NCBI GenBank assembly: GCA_050084985.1 | Contig: JBITNC010000001.1 | Span: forward strand, 108,004,001-108,068,000 | Source of the DNA: Nageia nagi | Lineage: Eukaryota > Pinophyta | Reading direction: 5' to 3' | Length of the DNA stretch: 64,000 bases | Part shown: positions 25,376 to 35,702 of the stretch, piece after piece | Numbering within the stretch: position 1 is the stretch's first letter | Layout of the letters: each line of letters begins with the position of its first letter | The notes under the pieces: generated by a model | Databases searched by the model: none | What the model saw: only the letters and a program-made list of their open reading frames with translations | Told to the model about the DNA's origin: nothing | Program-made: the position numbers and the translations under genes

Positions 25376-26530
25376 AATTGGATTGTTGATGCTATTTACA
25401 CTAATCACCTATGCTTTTAAAAGAAAAAGTTTAAGAACTTTCACAAGTATAATAAGGATGCAGTTATGATAGGTGATAACTCTACTCTTGAAGTCCAAGG
25501 AATTGGAAGTGTGCTAATTCATGAAAAGGTTCTTGAAATATTCTCTATGTTCCCAAGTTAAGGATGAACCTTCTCACCATGATCCAAGTTGCTACAAAGG
25601 GGTACTCGTTTGAGTTTGACTCTCAAAGTTGGTGCATTAAAAAAGGACTTACCACTTTGGTTAAAAGATATGTAAAACATAACCTCTACATTGTGGATCA
25701 AGTTTCATAAAATATGTGTCTTGCTTCTAGTGTGTGTTCTAAAGGTAATCTTTTGCACCATCATTTAGGGCACTTTAACCATAAGAGTATTCAAATCATG
25801 AAATCCCAAGAACTTTTGAAAGGTTTGCCTTCAATTTCTCCTTTGATTGGTCTATATGAGAAGTGCATTTTGATAAGATGCATAGAAAAAAGTTTGAAAA
25901 AGATAAGGCAATAAGAGCATCTCAACTTCTTCAACTTGTGCATTCAGATTTGATGGGTCCATTGTAGACTAAGTTGCTTGGAGGAGCTTCTTATGTCTTA
26001 ACCTTCATTAATGAATTTAGTAGGTTGACCTTTGGATATCTACTTGAGCACAAAGATCAAACTTTTAAGAGTTTTAAGGTTTTTAAGACCTTTGTTGAGA
26101 ATCAAACTAACCTTAAAATCAAAATGTTGAGATCAAATAATGGAGGAGAATATAATAGTAATGAATTCAATGACTATTATGTTAGGTATGGAATCAAGAG
26201 GTAGTTTACAAATTCATACACTCCTTAGCAGAATGATGTTACTAAATGGAAAAATAGAACAATTATAGAGATGGCTAGATGCATGTTGGGTAATCTTCCT
26301 AAGTTCTTATGGGGTGAAGCTATGAGCACTACTATCTACACCTTGAATAGGTGTCCCACAAAAGCTATTCAGCATAAAACTCCTTTTGAGGCATGGTTAG
26401 GAAGAAAACCTAACATTTCTCACCTTTGGGTGTTTGGTTGTGAAGCTTTCTCCTACATTATTTCTGAGAAAAGGAAGAAGTTGGACCAAAGAGTTGACAA
26501 ATGCATCTTTATGGGTTATGATAATTAGCA
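25376..26530 (+). pseudogene. copia protease / integrase remnant (element A)
   Basis: Protease lies in broken frames at 25376-25700. From 25714 the GAG-pre-integrase region reads HHHLGHFNHKS, then GLYEKCIL, where the first Cys of the zinc-binding CX2C is Tyr. At 25974-26204 the core has FINEFSR and LRSNNGGEYNS (the second catalytic Asp is Asn), and at 26271-26528 the tail has LWGEAMSTT, LNRCPTKA and FGCEAFSYI. Several in-frame stops at 25915-25970 and 26204-26270. Same Asp-to-Asn change as in element M. Confidence 0.85.
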
Positions 26531-26540
26531 TAGAGGCTAC

Positions 26541-28330
26541 ATGCTCTACTCTTCAACCTATAAAGCAGTGTTCATTTCAAGGGATGTAAAGTTCAATGAA
26601 CTTCCTAAAGAATCTACTTCTAATGAGGATGTTGATGATCTAGAGGACTCTTCAATTGCTCCTAGCTGGTTGGATATTGATGTAGATAAGTCACCAAAGG
26701 AACAAAATTCTTCAACACAAAGGGTAACAAAGAGTATGACTTTGAACAAATCATTAATTACTAATATTGACAACAACCATGAAACCTTAACCTTTAAAGA
26801 AGCTTCTAAGCACAAGTGCTAGATGGAAGCCATGAAAGTGGAGTATGAAGCACTTATAAAAAATAAAATTTGGGACTTGGTTCCTTATCCCAATGATAAG
26901 AATGTGATTGTTAATAAATAGATCTACAAGGTCAAGTTAAATTCAATTGGAGATATTGAAAAATACAAGGCAAGGTTAGTAGCTAAAGGTTTTGCTCAAA
27001 AACACAATGTAGATTATGAGAAAACCTTTGCTCTTGTGGTAAAGATGCCTACTATGAGAGTTCTTCTTTCTCTTTCTGCAGCTCAAGAATGGAAAGTTTT
27101 TCAACTTGATGTCAAGAGTGCATTTTTCAATGGTGACTTGGATGTAGAAATCTTCATGCATCAACCAGAAGGGTTTTTTTATGGAAGGTAAAGAGTCCTT
27201 TGTGTGAAAGCTAAAGAAGTCTTTGTATGGAATTAAGCAAGCACCTTGAGCCTAGTATAGAAATATTTTAGGGTACTTTGTAGATATTAGATTCTCTAAG
27301 TGTTTTTTTGAATCTGATCTATATGTGCTCCATCAAAGAAAAGATGTGGTCTTGATTCTCCTTTATGTGGATGATCTTTTGATTACCAAAAATAATGATA
27401 AAATCATTCAAGCATGCATATCCAAACTTAAGGCAATATTTGAAATGATTGATCTTGGTCTCTTACGCTACTATCTTGGAATGTAAGTGTATCAATACAA
27501 GGATTGTACTTACCTCAATCAATCTAAGTATATATCAAACATCTTACAAAAGTTTGGAATGGAGGAGTGTAGATATATTGCAATCCTAATCTCTCTTGGA
27601 ATCATTATTTCTTTAAGCTCCAACTCTTAGTTAGTTGATGCTATAGCTTACAGGTAATTAATTATTAATCTTTTGTATTTGACTATCTCTAGGTTAGATA
27701 TTACCTTTGCAGTGAATTTGATGGCATGATTTATGCAAAAACCTTATGTTGAGCACCTCAATGCTATTAAGCATATTTTGAGGTATGTTGCAAGGACTAA
27801 AGATCTTGATCTTAAGTATTCCAAGTTGCCCTCCTTTGTTCTCTTTGGATTCTCAGATTCTAACTATGGGGGAGATAGAGATGATAGGAAGTAAACCTCT
27901 ACATATGTGTTTAGCATTGGTTTAGGTGCTATCTCTTGGGCTTTTAAGAAGCAACCTACTATTTTTCTTTCTACCATAGAAGTTGAATATCATGCCATGT
28001 TTGTTTTAGCCCAGGAATCCATTTGGCTATGGCATCTTCTGAAAGAAATTGGGTATGAGCAAGTTGGCTCATCTTTGATCTCTTTATATAATCATTCAAC
28101 TATTTCTTTGGCTATGAATCCAATGTTCTATTAGTGAATAAAACATGTGGAAATCTATACCTATTTTTTCAAGGAGAAGGTTCTTGATGGCATCGTACAA
28201 TTGGAGTATTTTCCATCCACCTTGAACTCTACTAATTTGTTCACCAAGCCCTTCTTGGAAGCTTAGTTTTGTAAGCTAAAGGATTCTATAAGGTTGGTGA
28301 AGTTTCCCTTAAGGGGGAGTGAAGCTTGAA
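26541..28330 (+). pseudogene. copia reverse transcriptase / RNase H remnant (element A)
   Basis: The linker (26541-26822) leads into RT: MKVEYEALIKN, then [50 protein letters not shown] with both catalytic Asp intact, and an MIDLGLLRYYLGM block. RNase H follows from about 27840 (FSDSNYGGDRDDRK), with the open piece 27907-28134 (IEVEYHAM), and ends LFTKPFLEA, then FPLRGSEA-stop, whose final codons are the polypurine tract near 28312. About a dozen stops or shifts. Inactive. Confidence 0.87.
28310..28322 (+). other. pol-end polypurine tract of element A
   Basis: TTAAGGGGGAGTG, forming the last codons of pol. In most copia elements this tract directly abuts the 3' LTR; here some 820 bases and a second tract (29131-29139) intervene. 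Confidence 0.6.
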
Positions 28331-28393
28331 TTCTTATGTTAAATTCATGTTTATGATGACAACTTCATCCCTAGGAGGATTTTATGTTGTATA

Positions 28394-28700
28394 ATGTTGA
28401 TTTTATTGTACACCTTTGTGGTAAGTTTACTCTGTGTGAGGAACTTATTTTACAAATTAGCTAATTTTGCACTATTCGGTTATCCATGTGTGAGGAACTC
28501 TTATGTGTCTTTTGGCACTATTCAGTTATCCATATGTGAGAAAATCATATGTACATACTTTATTTTTTGGTCAATCTAGCATTGTTCAGTTATCCATATG
28601 TGAGGAACTCTTATGTGTCCTTTGGCATTGTTCAATTATCCATATGTGAGGAACTTGTATGTGCATGCTCTATTTTATAATGATAATCAACACATGTTTT
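28394..28700 (+). repeat. tandem GTGAGGAACT repeats downstream of pol (element A)
   Basis: At least four copies of a motif close to CAGTTATCCATATGTGAGG plus AACTCTTATGTG, spaced by about 60-80 bases, preceded by one copy of the 'GTTGATTTTATTGTACACC' unit that is repeated four times in B (50209-50460). Open frames across it (28394-28579) are repeat artefacts. Confidence 0.75.
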
Positions 28701-29130
28701 ATATACAATAGGTGACTATAAGTGTTTTTGGTATGGCATCTTCATGATGACTTATAGTGCACCATTGATCAGTTCATGATGGCATTTGTGTGATTCATCT
28801 ATTCTTGTTGATATGAATATGATGCATCTAACTGATCTTATTATTTGAGCTGCTTATGACTTGCAAGTTCCTTTGAGATTGTAGGTTGCTTACCTTAGAT
28901 ATGCAAGATCTTGAAGATTCTTCATGACTTTCAATTGGATGACTACTTCATGTACATTAAAATCGATCGTGGTTAATGATTGTATTTGGCAAAGTAGTAA
29001 GTTTCAAACTAGATCTTACTCACTTCACAAATATGTAAAAAGTTCTCATCTCTATTGTATCTATTTGAAAGAGAACTCTCTTCCTTTCTGTTCTTCTTCT
29101 CTCTTACTCATTCTATCCCAATATTACATT

Positions 29131-29139
29131 AAGGGGGAG
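29131..29139 (+). other. polypurine tract adjoining 3' LTR of element A
   Basis: AAGGGGGAG immediately before TGTTGGAATG. Same tract at 51601-51609 in element B. Confidence 0.8.
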
Positions 29140-29628
29140 TGTTGGAATGTATAATGCATTAGTGTAAAGGTTGTATTAAATCTTCTATGTAACTTCACTA
29201 ATACTTAAGGGTATCATTTGATACCTTAATTATTTTAGCTAATATGATAATGTAACTTGTCCTACACTCCAAGTCATGAGCATGCCCTTTGGGTCAAATG
29301 ATGTGCATGTCATGCTTGGGTGATCCAAAGAAGGATTTTGGCCTATAAATAGAAGGTTCCCTCTTTGTAATCATATACCAATTGTGGAGTAAAGTTATGC
29401 TATAGGATAGAAGTGTAGGAGTTGAGATTAGGAGGATTGTAAGAGAGTTGTAATTATGATTGAAGTAAAGATCTAGTTAGTGGATGTACTCCTAGTTAGA
29501 GGAACCACTTTACATCTTGAGTTACTTTGTGAGATTGTCTTGTTTGTGAAATTGTTGGATGTGAATTTGAGAGCTTTCTTGTGATCTTGGTAGTTTAGGA
29601 TTGTTCTTATTAAAGTTTAATTCTCTCA
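29140..29628 (+). repeat. 3' LTR of element A (489 bp)
   Basis: Starts TGTTGGAATGTATAAT, ends AATTCTCTCA, keeping the canonical TG/CA ends. Same length as the 5' LTR. TATAAATA at 29344-29351. Confidence 0.92.
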
Positions 29629-31150
29629 ATAAAGACATCCAACAATTATAGTGCTGGTAAGACAACATAGCATTTATATTTCTTGGTTGAATAGTTAACT
29701 ATTACAAGCATATTTTTGCTAACTTATCACTTTTGGATTGGTTTTTAATACTTTATGTTTCATCATGTAGCCAATTCTACACCTAATAAATGCATATACT
29801 TAAAAATATCTACAATATTTCATTTTGTGTATATCCTAAACTCATAGGATTAATCATTATACATGAATTATTTATCTTCTTGGTCATGCAAGCTATCTTA
29901 AGGGAGCTTTGAACTTCACTATCAAAATACTCATAAACTAGTCCAAAACTGGTAAGTTGGTAGATGTTAGCTAAATACATAAAAGACATGTGGTTATTAA
30001 GAGCATATCACAAATGAAGATAATGGAACATGTTGTGGGCTCCTTCACTATATGGCCTATATCAAAACTTTATTTACAAATAAATTATTATATGTGATAT
30101 GAAATAATTTAAATACACTATATGATCTAAAAATTGGCTTAGATAAATAAATCAACTATTCAACCCATATATTTTCCAAGTGTCAAAAATCAGTACAAAA
30201 GTAGTAATTTACCAAAATCATACTGACCAAACACAAAAAAAATATGTGGTTACCTACTAGTGCATACCATGTTAATGATTAGATTAAAATAATGGAACAT
30301 GTTGTGGGCTCCTTCACTGCATAGCCTATATCAAAACATTTTTACTAATAAATTATGATATATGATATGAAATGATTGAAATACATCATATGATCTAAAA
30401 ATTAGCTTGGATGAGAAAACTAATTGTTCAACTCAGAACTTTTCCAAATGTCAAAAACTAGTCCAAAAGTGATAAGTTACCAAAATCATGCTAGCTAAAC
30501 ATAGAAAAAATATAAGGTTACTTGCAAGTGCATACCATGTTGTATACATAGATGAAAATAATGAAACATGTTGTGGGATCCTTCATTGCATGGTATGTAT
30601 TAGAATTATTTTACAAATAAATTATTACATGTGGTATGAAATGATTTAAATACACCATTATATCTAAAAATTGGCTTGGATAAGGAAACCAATTATTCAA
30701 CCCAAAAACTTTCTAATACTTAGCCAAATATATTTAAACATAAATATAGAGAATATTTAAATCATTTGAGCATAAATGTTGAGCATATAATTTGAATCTT
30801 ATTGTGCTTATATTTAAATGATTACATATGATATGAAATATTTTAAATACACCAAATGATTTAAAAGCTATTGTGGAGAAGTAAATAAACTATTCAACCT
30901 AGAAATTTTTTAAACATCAAAAACCAATCTAAAAATGGTAAATTGGCCAAACACTACCTTTTTATTTCTTGTACAAGCTACCAATAGTCATGCTTCTAGA
31001 AATGTACCCTTAATATCCTTATGCACTTATTCAAAGTTGCCATCATTTGTGTCATCATCTCAAGCAATTTCAAGTTTAGCAAAATCTATTCTTCCAAAGA
31101 CATCCACCTCATATACTTCAATATCTTTCATCCCTCTCGGAGGTGATATG
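29629..31150. other. 3' non-coding side of the CACTA element
   Basis: Sequence between LTR A and the C-terminal end of the CACTA transposase pseudogene. It begins with the continuation of the flanking direct repeat (29640-29700), then holds the 269-bp tandem array (29932-30955). No CACTA-type terminal inverted repeat was found. The plus-strand open frame 30935-31192 is opposite decayed transposase and is not a gene. Confidence 0.5.
29932..30955. repeat. 269-bp tandem repeat array (about 3.7 copies)
   Basis: The marker AATGGAACATGTTGTGGGCT occurs at 30022 and 30291 and, with changes, at 30560, giving a period of 269. A partial first copy starts near 29932 (CTAGTCCAAAACTGGTAAG) and a shortened last copy spans about 30825-30955. 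A single related copy is at 40485 (AATGGAACATGTTGTAGGTT), on the other side of the CACTA coding region. Confidence 0.85.
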
Positions 31151-33251
31151 GGAGACACATACCAATTGATTTCAATTGAATCCTATATATAAAAATCTTT
31201 TTTAGCTTGCAATGCTATAATATATGGATAATATTTTATTTTATCCCCATGTTGTAATTTGCTCATGTTAACCATTATGTATCCCATTATGGATAATATT
31301 CTTCTTATCAAGAATATTCACCCAATCATATTTAAACAAGGGGTATTCCCATCATAATAAATTAAAAAAAATGATTTTCTTAATAACACCATAATATGTG
31401 ATTATTTTAGTAACTTGGTTTGTGTCTTTTATGCTTGATTTGCAACTAATAATTGCATCAAAACACATGTTGTTTTTTTGAGTTATTATTTTTTCATTTA
31501 TGTGTTTGGTATTAAATCTATAATTGTTGATTAGATAGCCTAAAAATATGGTTGTAGCTTGAATCAAACCACATGCCAACCATTTTATTGTATCAAATTT
31601 ATCATCATTATGTTGTGATTCATCTCCCTAAAACTTGAACAAAGAATAATAGTTTAAATATAATTGCAAAATGTTACATGATGATCATTAAAAATGTTGA
31701 ATATTGTATTAAAGTGAGCATAATAGGGTAGATTCATAGCCAAGAGATGAATTATTTAATATGAGTTTTTTGCACTATCACTTCATCTCTCACTACACAA
31801 GGTTGGATTCCTTGATACTCATCTTATGCTTCTTGATTTGGAATAAAGTGAATCAAGAAGAGTTAAATCTAAATAATATTAAATCAAGAAGAGTCAAATC
31901 TAAATAATATTTGGCCCTATATTATATATAATAGTAATAAGCAAATACATAATTACTCTACAGAAGGTTGAACTTCATCCCAAGTTCATGAGAATGAATT
32001 GATGTGCTTGCTCAAGAGAAATTTTAGCTAAATTAAATACTTGACCATTGGATGTTGATCTCCCATTAACTATAATTTCTTCTTCATAACTCCCTATATT
32101 ATTGCATGAAAGTGACCTCAAATTGCTTCTAAACCTCTTATGTAGTCTATAGATAATGAAATAATTTTCTCAATAACATATCACTTAGTAATACAACCTT
32201 CGGGCCTAGCTCGATTCTTTACATAGCTCTTATAAATCACCATAAATTTGAGATTTTTTTTTTGTTTCGATGAGACATTGTAAAATTTTTAGAAAAATGA
32301 TGGTTTATGAAATTGATAAATACATACAAACCTCTCGAAAGGGTACATCCATCAAAATTGTACAGGTCCACATAGACGTACATCCTCCTCCATATGAACT
32401 ATTAAGTGCACCATGATATCAAAAAATGAAGGGAGGAAGTACTTTTCTAGCAAATGTAATGTCTTCTTAATAGCTTCCTCTAATTTCATCAATTTTTTTA
32501 TTTCCACCACTTTTACATATATATCCCTATAGAAAATGCACAACTTACAAATGGCTTTTCACATTAGCTTATCAAGCACATATTGTAGTGCTATTGGGAG
32601 AAGTTTTTGCATGAGAATATGAAAGTCATGTGATTTCATACCAAGGATCTTAAGATCTTTCATAGAGGATTTTTTGCTAGTATTTGAACAATATCCTTGA
32701 GGTACTTTCATGTTGTAAAATATTTCATAGAACCTTTATTTCTCAACCTTAGATAGATTGTAGGGTGCTATTGGAAGATATATCTTTCCATTATGGGTTT
32801 TTATTCATAATGAATTCCTAGTCTTCAACTAGTTTAAATAGTCACAAGAGCTTTTTCATCCTTTGTATTGTATTAATACCTAACAATGTCCTAACTAGGC
32901 TCTCGTCAATATTTTTCTCTACATGCATCACATCCAAGTTGAGACGAACTAAAATATCCTATTCATAGATAGAAACATCAAATTAAAATTATTCAAGATT
33001 TGAAATACATAACAACAAATTCATTTATTAAATTACATGTCCTACCTTCCAATATGATAGATCAAATAATATCTTCCATCCTTTAATGTTATCAACATTC
33101 TTATTACTTTTCCTTTTTTTTTTTAGTTTCTTGACTCTTCCCAATTTTGTGGGTTATTTTGTACCTTTTTGAGTATTTCACTTCTATTTAAATGTACTGG
33201 TGCTTTACTCCACTCTTTCTCATTATTAAAACTTGCTTTTTGATGATGAAA
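31150..33251 (-). pseudogene. En/Spm (CACTA) TNP2-type transposase, C-terminal part
   Basis: Downstream half of the transposase pseudogene begun at 40049; the reading is cut by copia element C. Directly after the insertion the frame continues TNP2-like sequence, then at 32543-32352 reads LEKYFLPSFFDIMVHLIVHM, then VRLCGPVQF and WMYPFERF, diagnostic of DUF4218 in plant CACTA transposases. At 31579-31352 follows a DUF4216-like part (GYLINNYRFNT, then YYGVIKKI). Many stops; certainly inactive. The DUF4218 match is the strongest single evidence for the family. Confidence 0.85.
33247..33251. repeat. target site duplication of element C (left copy)
   Basis: TGAAA, identical to 38544-38548. Its complement lies within the CACTA transposase frame. 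Confidence 0.9.
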
Positions 33252-33762
33252 TGAGAGAAATAATGGAGCTTACTATCCATGGTTTATTGATGTCAATATA
33301 TAGCCTTAGGTTCTCAACAATGGAATCCTCAAGGTTTACAAACTTACAAACAAGAAGTTAGAGAATTTACTATTCTCAACAACACTACAAACCATAGCCA
33401 TCTCAGTCCAAGAGAAGTAGCTAAACATGTGATAACAATACTCCAAACATAGCTTAAAACATGCCTAATACGATAACAAACAAACCCCTAAAATATGAAG
33501 ACAAAACAATCAATAACAAGAAAGTTGTTGCAAAAATAAACTCATTCTACCTGCACATTGTTGTTTTCTCTACACAGCAATCGATAGCGATCTTATAGGA
33601 TCGGCAACGATCGGCGGCAAGGCGGTAATGATGATCGATGGCAATCGATGGTGATCAGTGGCAATCGATGGCGATCGATGGTGATCGATGGTGATCTTTG
33701 TCATAGGCAGATTTATTTTAGAACATTGCAAAAACACCTATTATGGAGTCAAAACTCCAACA
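33252..33762 (-). repeat. 3' LTR of element C (511 bp)
   Basis: On the minus strand it starts TGTTGGAGTTTTGACTCC and ends TTTCTCTCA. Contains seven 10-bp units of the GATCGATGGT type at 33631-33700. The last codons of pol and its stop lie inside the LTR. Confidence 0.96.
33631..33700. repeat. 10-bp tandem repeats in LTR of element C
   Basis: Seven in-phase 10-base units close to GATCGATGGT; the matching block in the other LTR is 38411-38480. Nearly every unit has or had a CpG, in a window otherwise poor in CpG. Fifteen of the 70 positions differ between the two LTRs, all transitions. Confidence 0.9.
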
Positions 33763-34985
33763 TTCTCCCCCTTGATGCTGAGGGGACTAACTAGCAAGTC
33801 TCTTAGTATCATAAACTGAGTTTTATTTACTCCTTTGGTAAATAAATCCGCTATATTCTCCTTGGTGTTGATGTGTTTCAAATCAACAATCTTCTTCTCC
33901 ACCATGTCTCTAATGAAATGGTATTTCATATCAAAATGTTTGGACCTGCTGTGATGTACTGGATTGTTTGCAAGTTGAATTGCACTAGCATTATCACAAA
34001 ACAACTTAGTAGCATCTCTTTGTTGCTCACCAAGTTCTTCAAGAATCTTTCTCAACCATAATGCTTGGGTGCTTGCACTTGTGATTGCAATGTATTCTGC
34101 CTCTATAGAAGATAGTGCAACAGTTGTTTGCTTCTTAGAACTCCATGTGATTAGTCCTAATCCAATGTTGAAGCAATTTCTAGAAGTAGACTTTCTATCA
34201 TCAATATTGCTTCCCCAATCTAAATCACTATAGCCAACAAGTTTCACCTTACTTTCTTTGTAGTAATGGATGCCAAAACCAATGGTACCTTTGATGTACC
34301 TCATGATCCTCTTGGTAACCTTCATGTGAGTTTCGGTAGGTTCACTCATGTACCTAGAAACAAAAGAAATAGCACATGCAATATCTGGATGAGTATTAGT
34401 GAGAAACATAAGACTCCCAACCATACTTCTATATGTGGTGACATCTACCCTTTCACTACCATCTTCCTTACTCAATAACTCCCCATGAGCAATTGGAGTA
34501 GGAACTGGTTTACAATTTTCCATGCCATATTTGGACAACATATCTTTGGCATATTTGGTTTGACAAATAAAAATTTTACTATCATTTTGATACACTTCCA
34601 TACCTAGGAAATAATGCATGAGACCTAGGTCTTTCATATCAAACTCTTTCATCATAGACTCTTTAAACTCTTCATTCATCCTATCATTGCTTCCCATGTA
34701 AATCAAATCATCTACATACAAGCATACAATCATAATATCATTACATTTTTTTAAATAATAGAGAGTAGGCTCACTCTTGCTTTTCACAAGACCATATTGA
34801 TGAAAGTATCTATCAATCCTTGAGTACCAAGCTCTAGGAGCTTGTTTGAGGCCATACAAGGCCTTCTTCAATTTGTAGACCATGTCCTCTTTTCCTTTGA
34901 TCTCAAATCCTTGAGGTTGTTGTACATATACCTCTTCTTGTATGTATCCATTCAAGAATGCACTCTTCACATCAAGGTGATGCAC
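33741..34985 (-). CDS. element C pol: reverse transcriptase and RNase H
   Basis: Open frame of 414 residues. RT: LDVKSAFLNG at residues 4-13, LKKALYGLKQAPRAWY, catalytic YVDDL (Asp92, Asp93), DLGLMHYFLGMEVY. RNase H: D254 in GYSDLDW, E295 in SSIEAEY, D331 in LFCDN, and the closing IADLFTKG. All catalytic acids are present. The frame is the same as the upstream open piece (35702-34998) but is cut from it by a TAA at 35000-34998, so the listed Met is not a natural start; the natural product is a polyprotein. The C-terminus reads through the PPT and ends inside the 3' LTR. Confidence 0.93.
   Translation of the reverse strand: MHHLDVKSAFLNGYIQEEVYVQQPQGFEIKGKEDMVYKLKKALYGLKQAPRAWYSRIDRYFHQYGLVKSKSEPTLYYLKKCNDIMIVCLYVDDLIYMGSNDRMNEEFKESMMKEFDMKDLGLMHYFLGMEVYQNDSKIFICQTKYAKDMLSKYGMENCKPVPTPIAHGELLSKEDGSERVDVTTYRSMVGSLMFLTNTHPDIACAISFVSRYMSEPTETHMKVTKRIMRYIKGTIGFGIHYYKESKVKLVGYSDLDWGSNIDDRKSTSRNCFNIGLGLITWSSKKQTTVALSSIEAEYIAITSASTQALWLRKILEELGEQQRDATKLFCDNASAIQLANNPVHHSRSKHFDMKYHFIRDMVEKKIVDLKHINTKENIADLFTKGVNKTQFMILRDLLVSPLSIKGENVGVLTP
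33763..33772 (-). other. polypurine tract of element C
   Basis: On the minus strand AAGGGGGAGAA directly precedes the 3' LTR start TGTTGG. It is translated as the last pol codons (IKGEN). Confidence 0.9.
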
Positions 34986-34997
34986 TCTCCATCCTTT

Positions 34998-35702
34998 TTA
35001 GGTAGCCAAGGATAGAACCAATCTAATTGTCTCTTGCCTTGCAACGGGTGCAAAAGTCTCCTCATAATCAATGCCATACTTTTGAGTGAAACCTTTTGCC
35101 ACTAGTCTTGCTTTGTGTTTTTGAATAGTGCCATTTGCATTATACTTTGTCTTGTAGACCCACTTGGAGTCTACTACCTTCTTTTCTTGTGGAAGCTCAA
35201 CTAGCTCCCAAGTATCATTTTTCTTGATGGAGTCCATCTCCTCTTGCATTGCTTTTATCCACAAATCATTAGTACATGCAATTTCATAACAAGAAGGTTC
35301 AATATTAATTATACTCATCAAAGCATAATTTACCACATCACCTTTTGATTCACCATCATTGCTATCTCCATACAAGTACATATTTTGAAGATTATTAACA
35401 ACACTTTCCATTTCTTTAGCTTGTGCTCTTGTTATTCTTCTACCAAAGTTTTGATCAATCATTTGTGATGATGGATGATCAATCAAAAATTGCTTATGTT
35501 TCTTAAAATTTTTTTTTGCTTCCTCCAAAGAACCATCACTTGAGGATTTTGAACTTGGTGAAGAACATGGGCTAGAATTGGAAGAACTTACTTGATTGCC
35601 ATCTTGAGGTATCTTTGCTTGCTTGAGCTGAATCTTTGCTTGCACATTTGGAGAGCCACTATTATTGGAATCACCATCCAAATAGTATTTTTGATGACCC
35701 AT
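34998..35702 (-). CDS. element C pol: IN-RT linker and start of RT
   Basis: Open frame of 234 residues continuing the polyprotein after a frameshift. The first 100 residues are a Ser/Gln-rich linker (residues 40-60 nearly all Ser and Pro), typical between integrase and RT in copia. From about residue 140 RT begins: [50 protein letters not shown]. It ends at a TAA in the conserved stretch before 'KGWRVHHLDVKSAF', where related proteins have no stop: a single nonsense mutation. The ATG at 35702 is internal, not a natural start. Confidence 0.9.
   Translation of the reverse strand: MGHQKYYLDGDSNNSGSPNVQAKIQLKQAKIPQDGNQVSSSNSSPCSSPSSKSSSDGSLEEAKKNFKKHKQFLIDHPSSQMIDQNFGRRITRAQAKEMESVVNNLQNMYLYGDSNDGESKGDVVNYALMSIINIEPSCYEIACTNDLWIKAMQEEMDSIKKNDTWELVELPQEKKVVDSKWVYKTKYNANGTIQKHKARLVAKGFTQKYGIDYEETFAPVARQETIRLVLSLAT

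Larger units (their letters stand above)
21272..29628 (+). mobile_element. Ty1/copia LTR retrotransposon 'A', complete but decayed
   Basis: Plus-strand element of 8357 bp with paired 489-bp LTRs (21272-21760 and 29140-29628), PBS directly after the 5' LTR, a leader of 2.6 kb, gag-PR-IN-RT-RNase H in copia order (24410-28330), about 800 bases of 3' non-coding sequence, and a PPT (AAGGGGGAG) directly before the 3' LTR. By eye the LTRs differ at roughly 35 positions (about 93% identical), so the insertion is old. Flanking five-base sequences are GGAAA and ATAAA, not a clean target duplication. It inserted next to or in the CACTA-flanking repeat. Confidence 0.9.

Noticed and set aside
21267-29633. 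Target site duplication of element A
   Set aside because: Flanks GGAAA and ATAAA agree at only three of five positions, all A, which chance can explain in AT-rich DNA.
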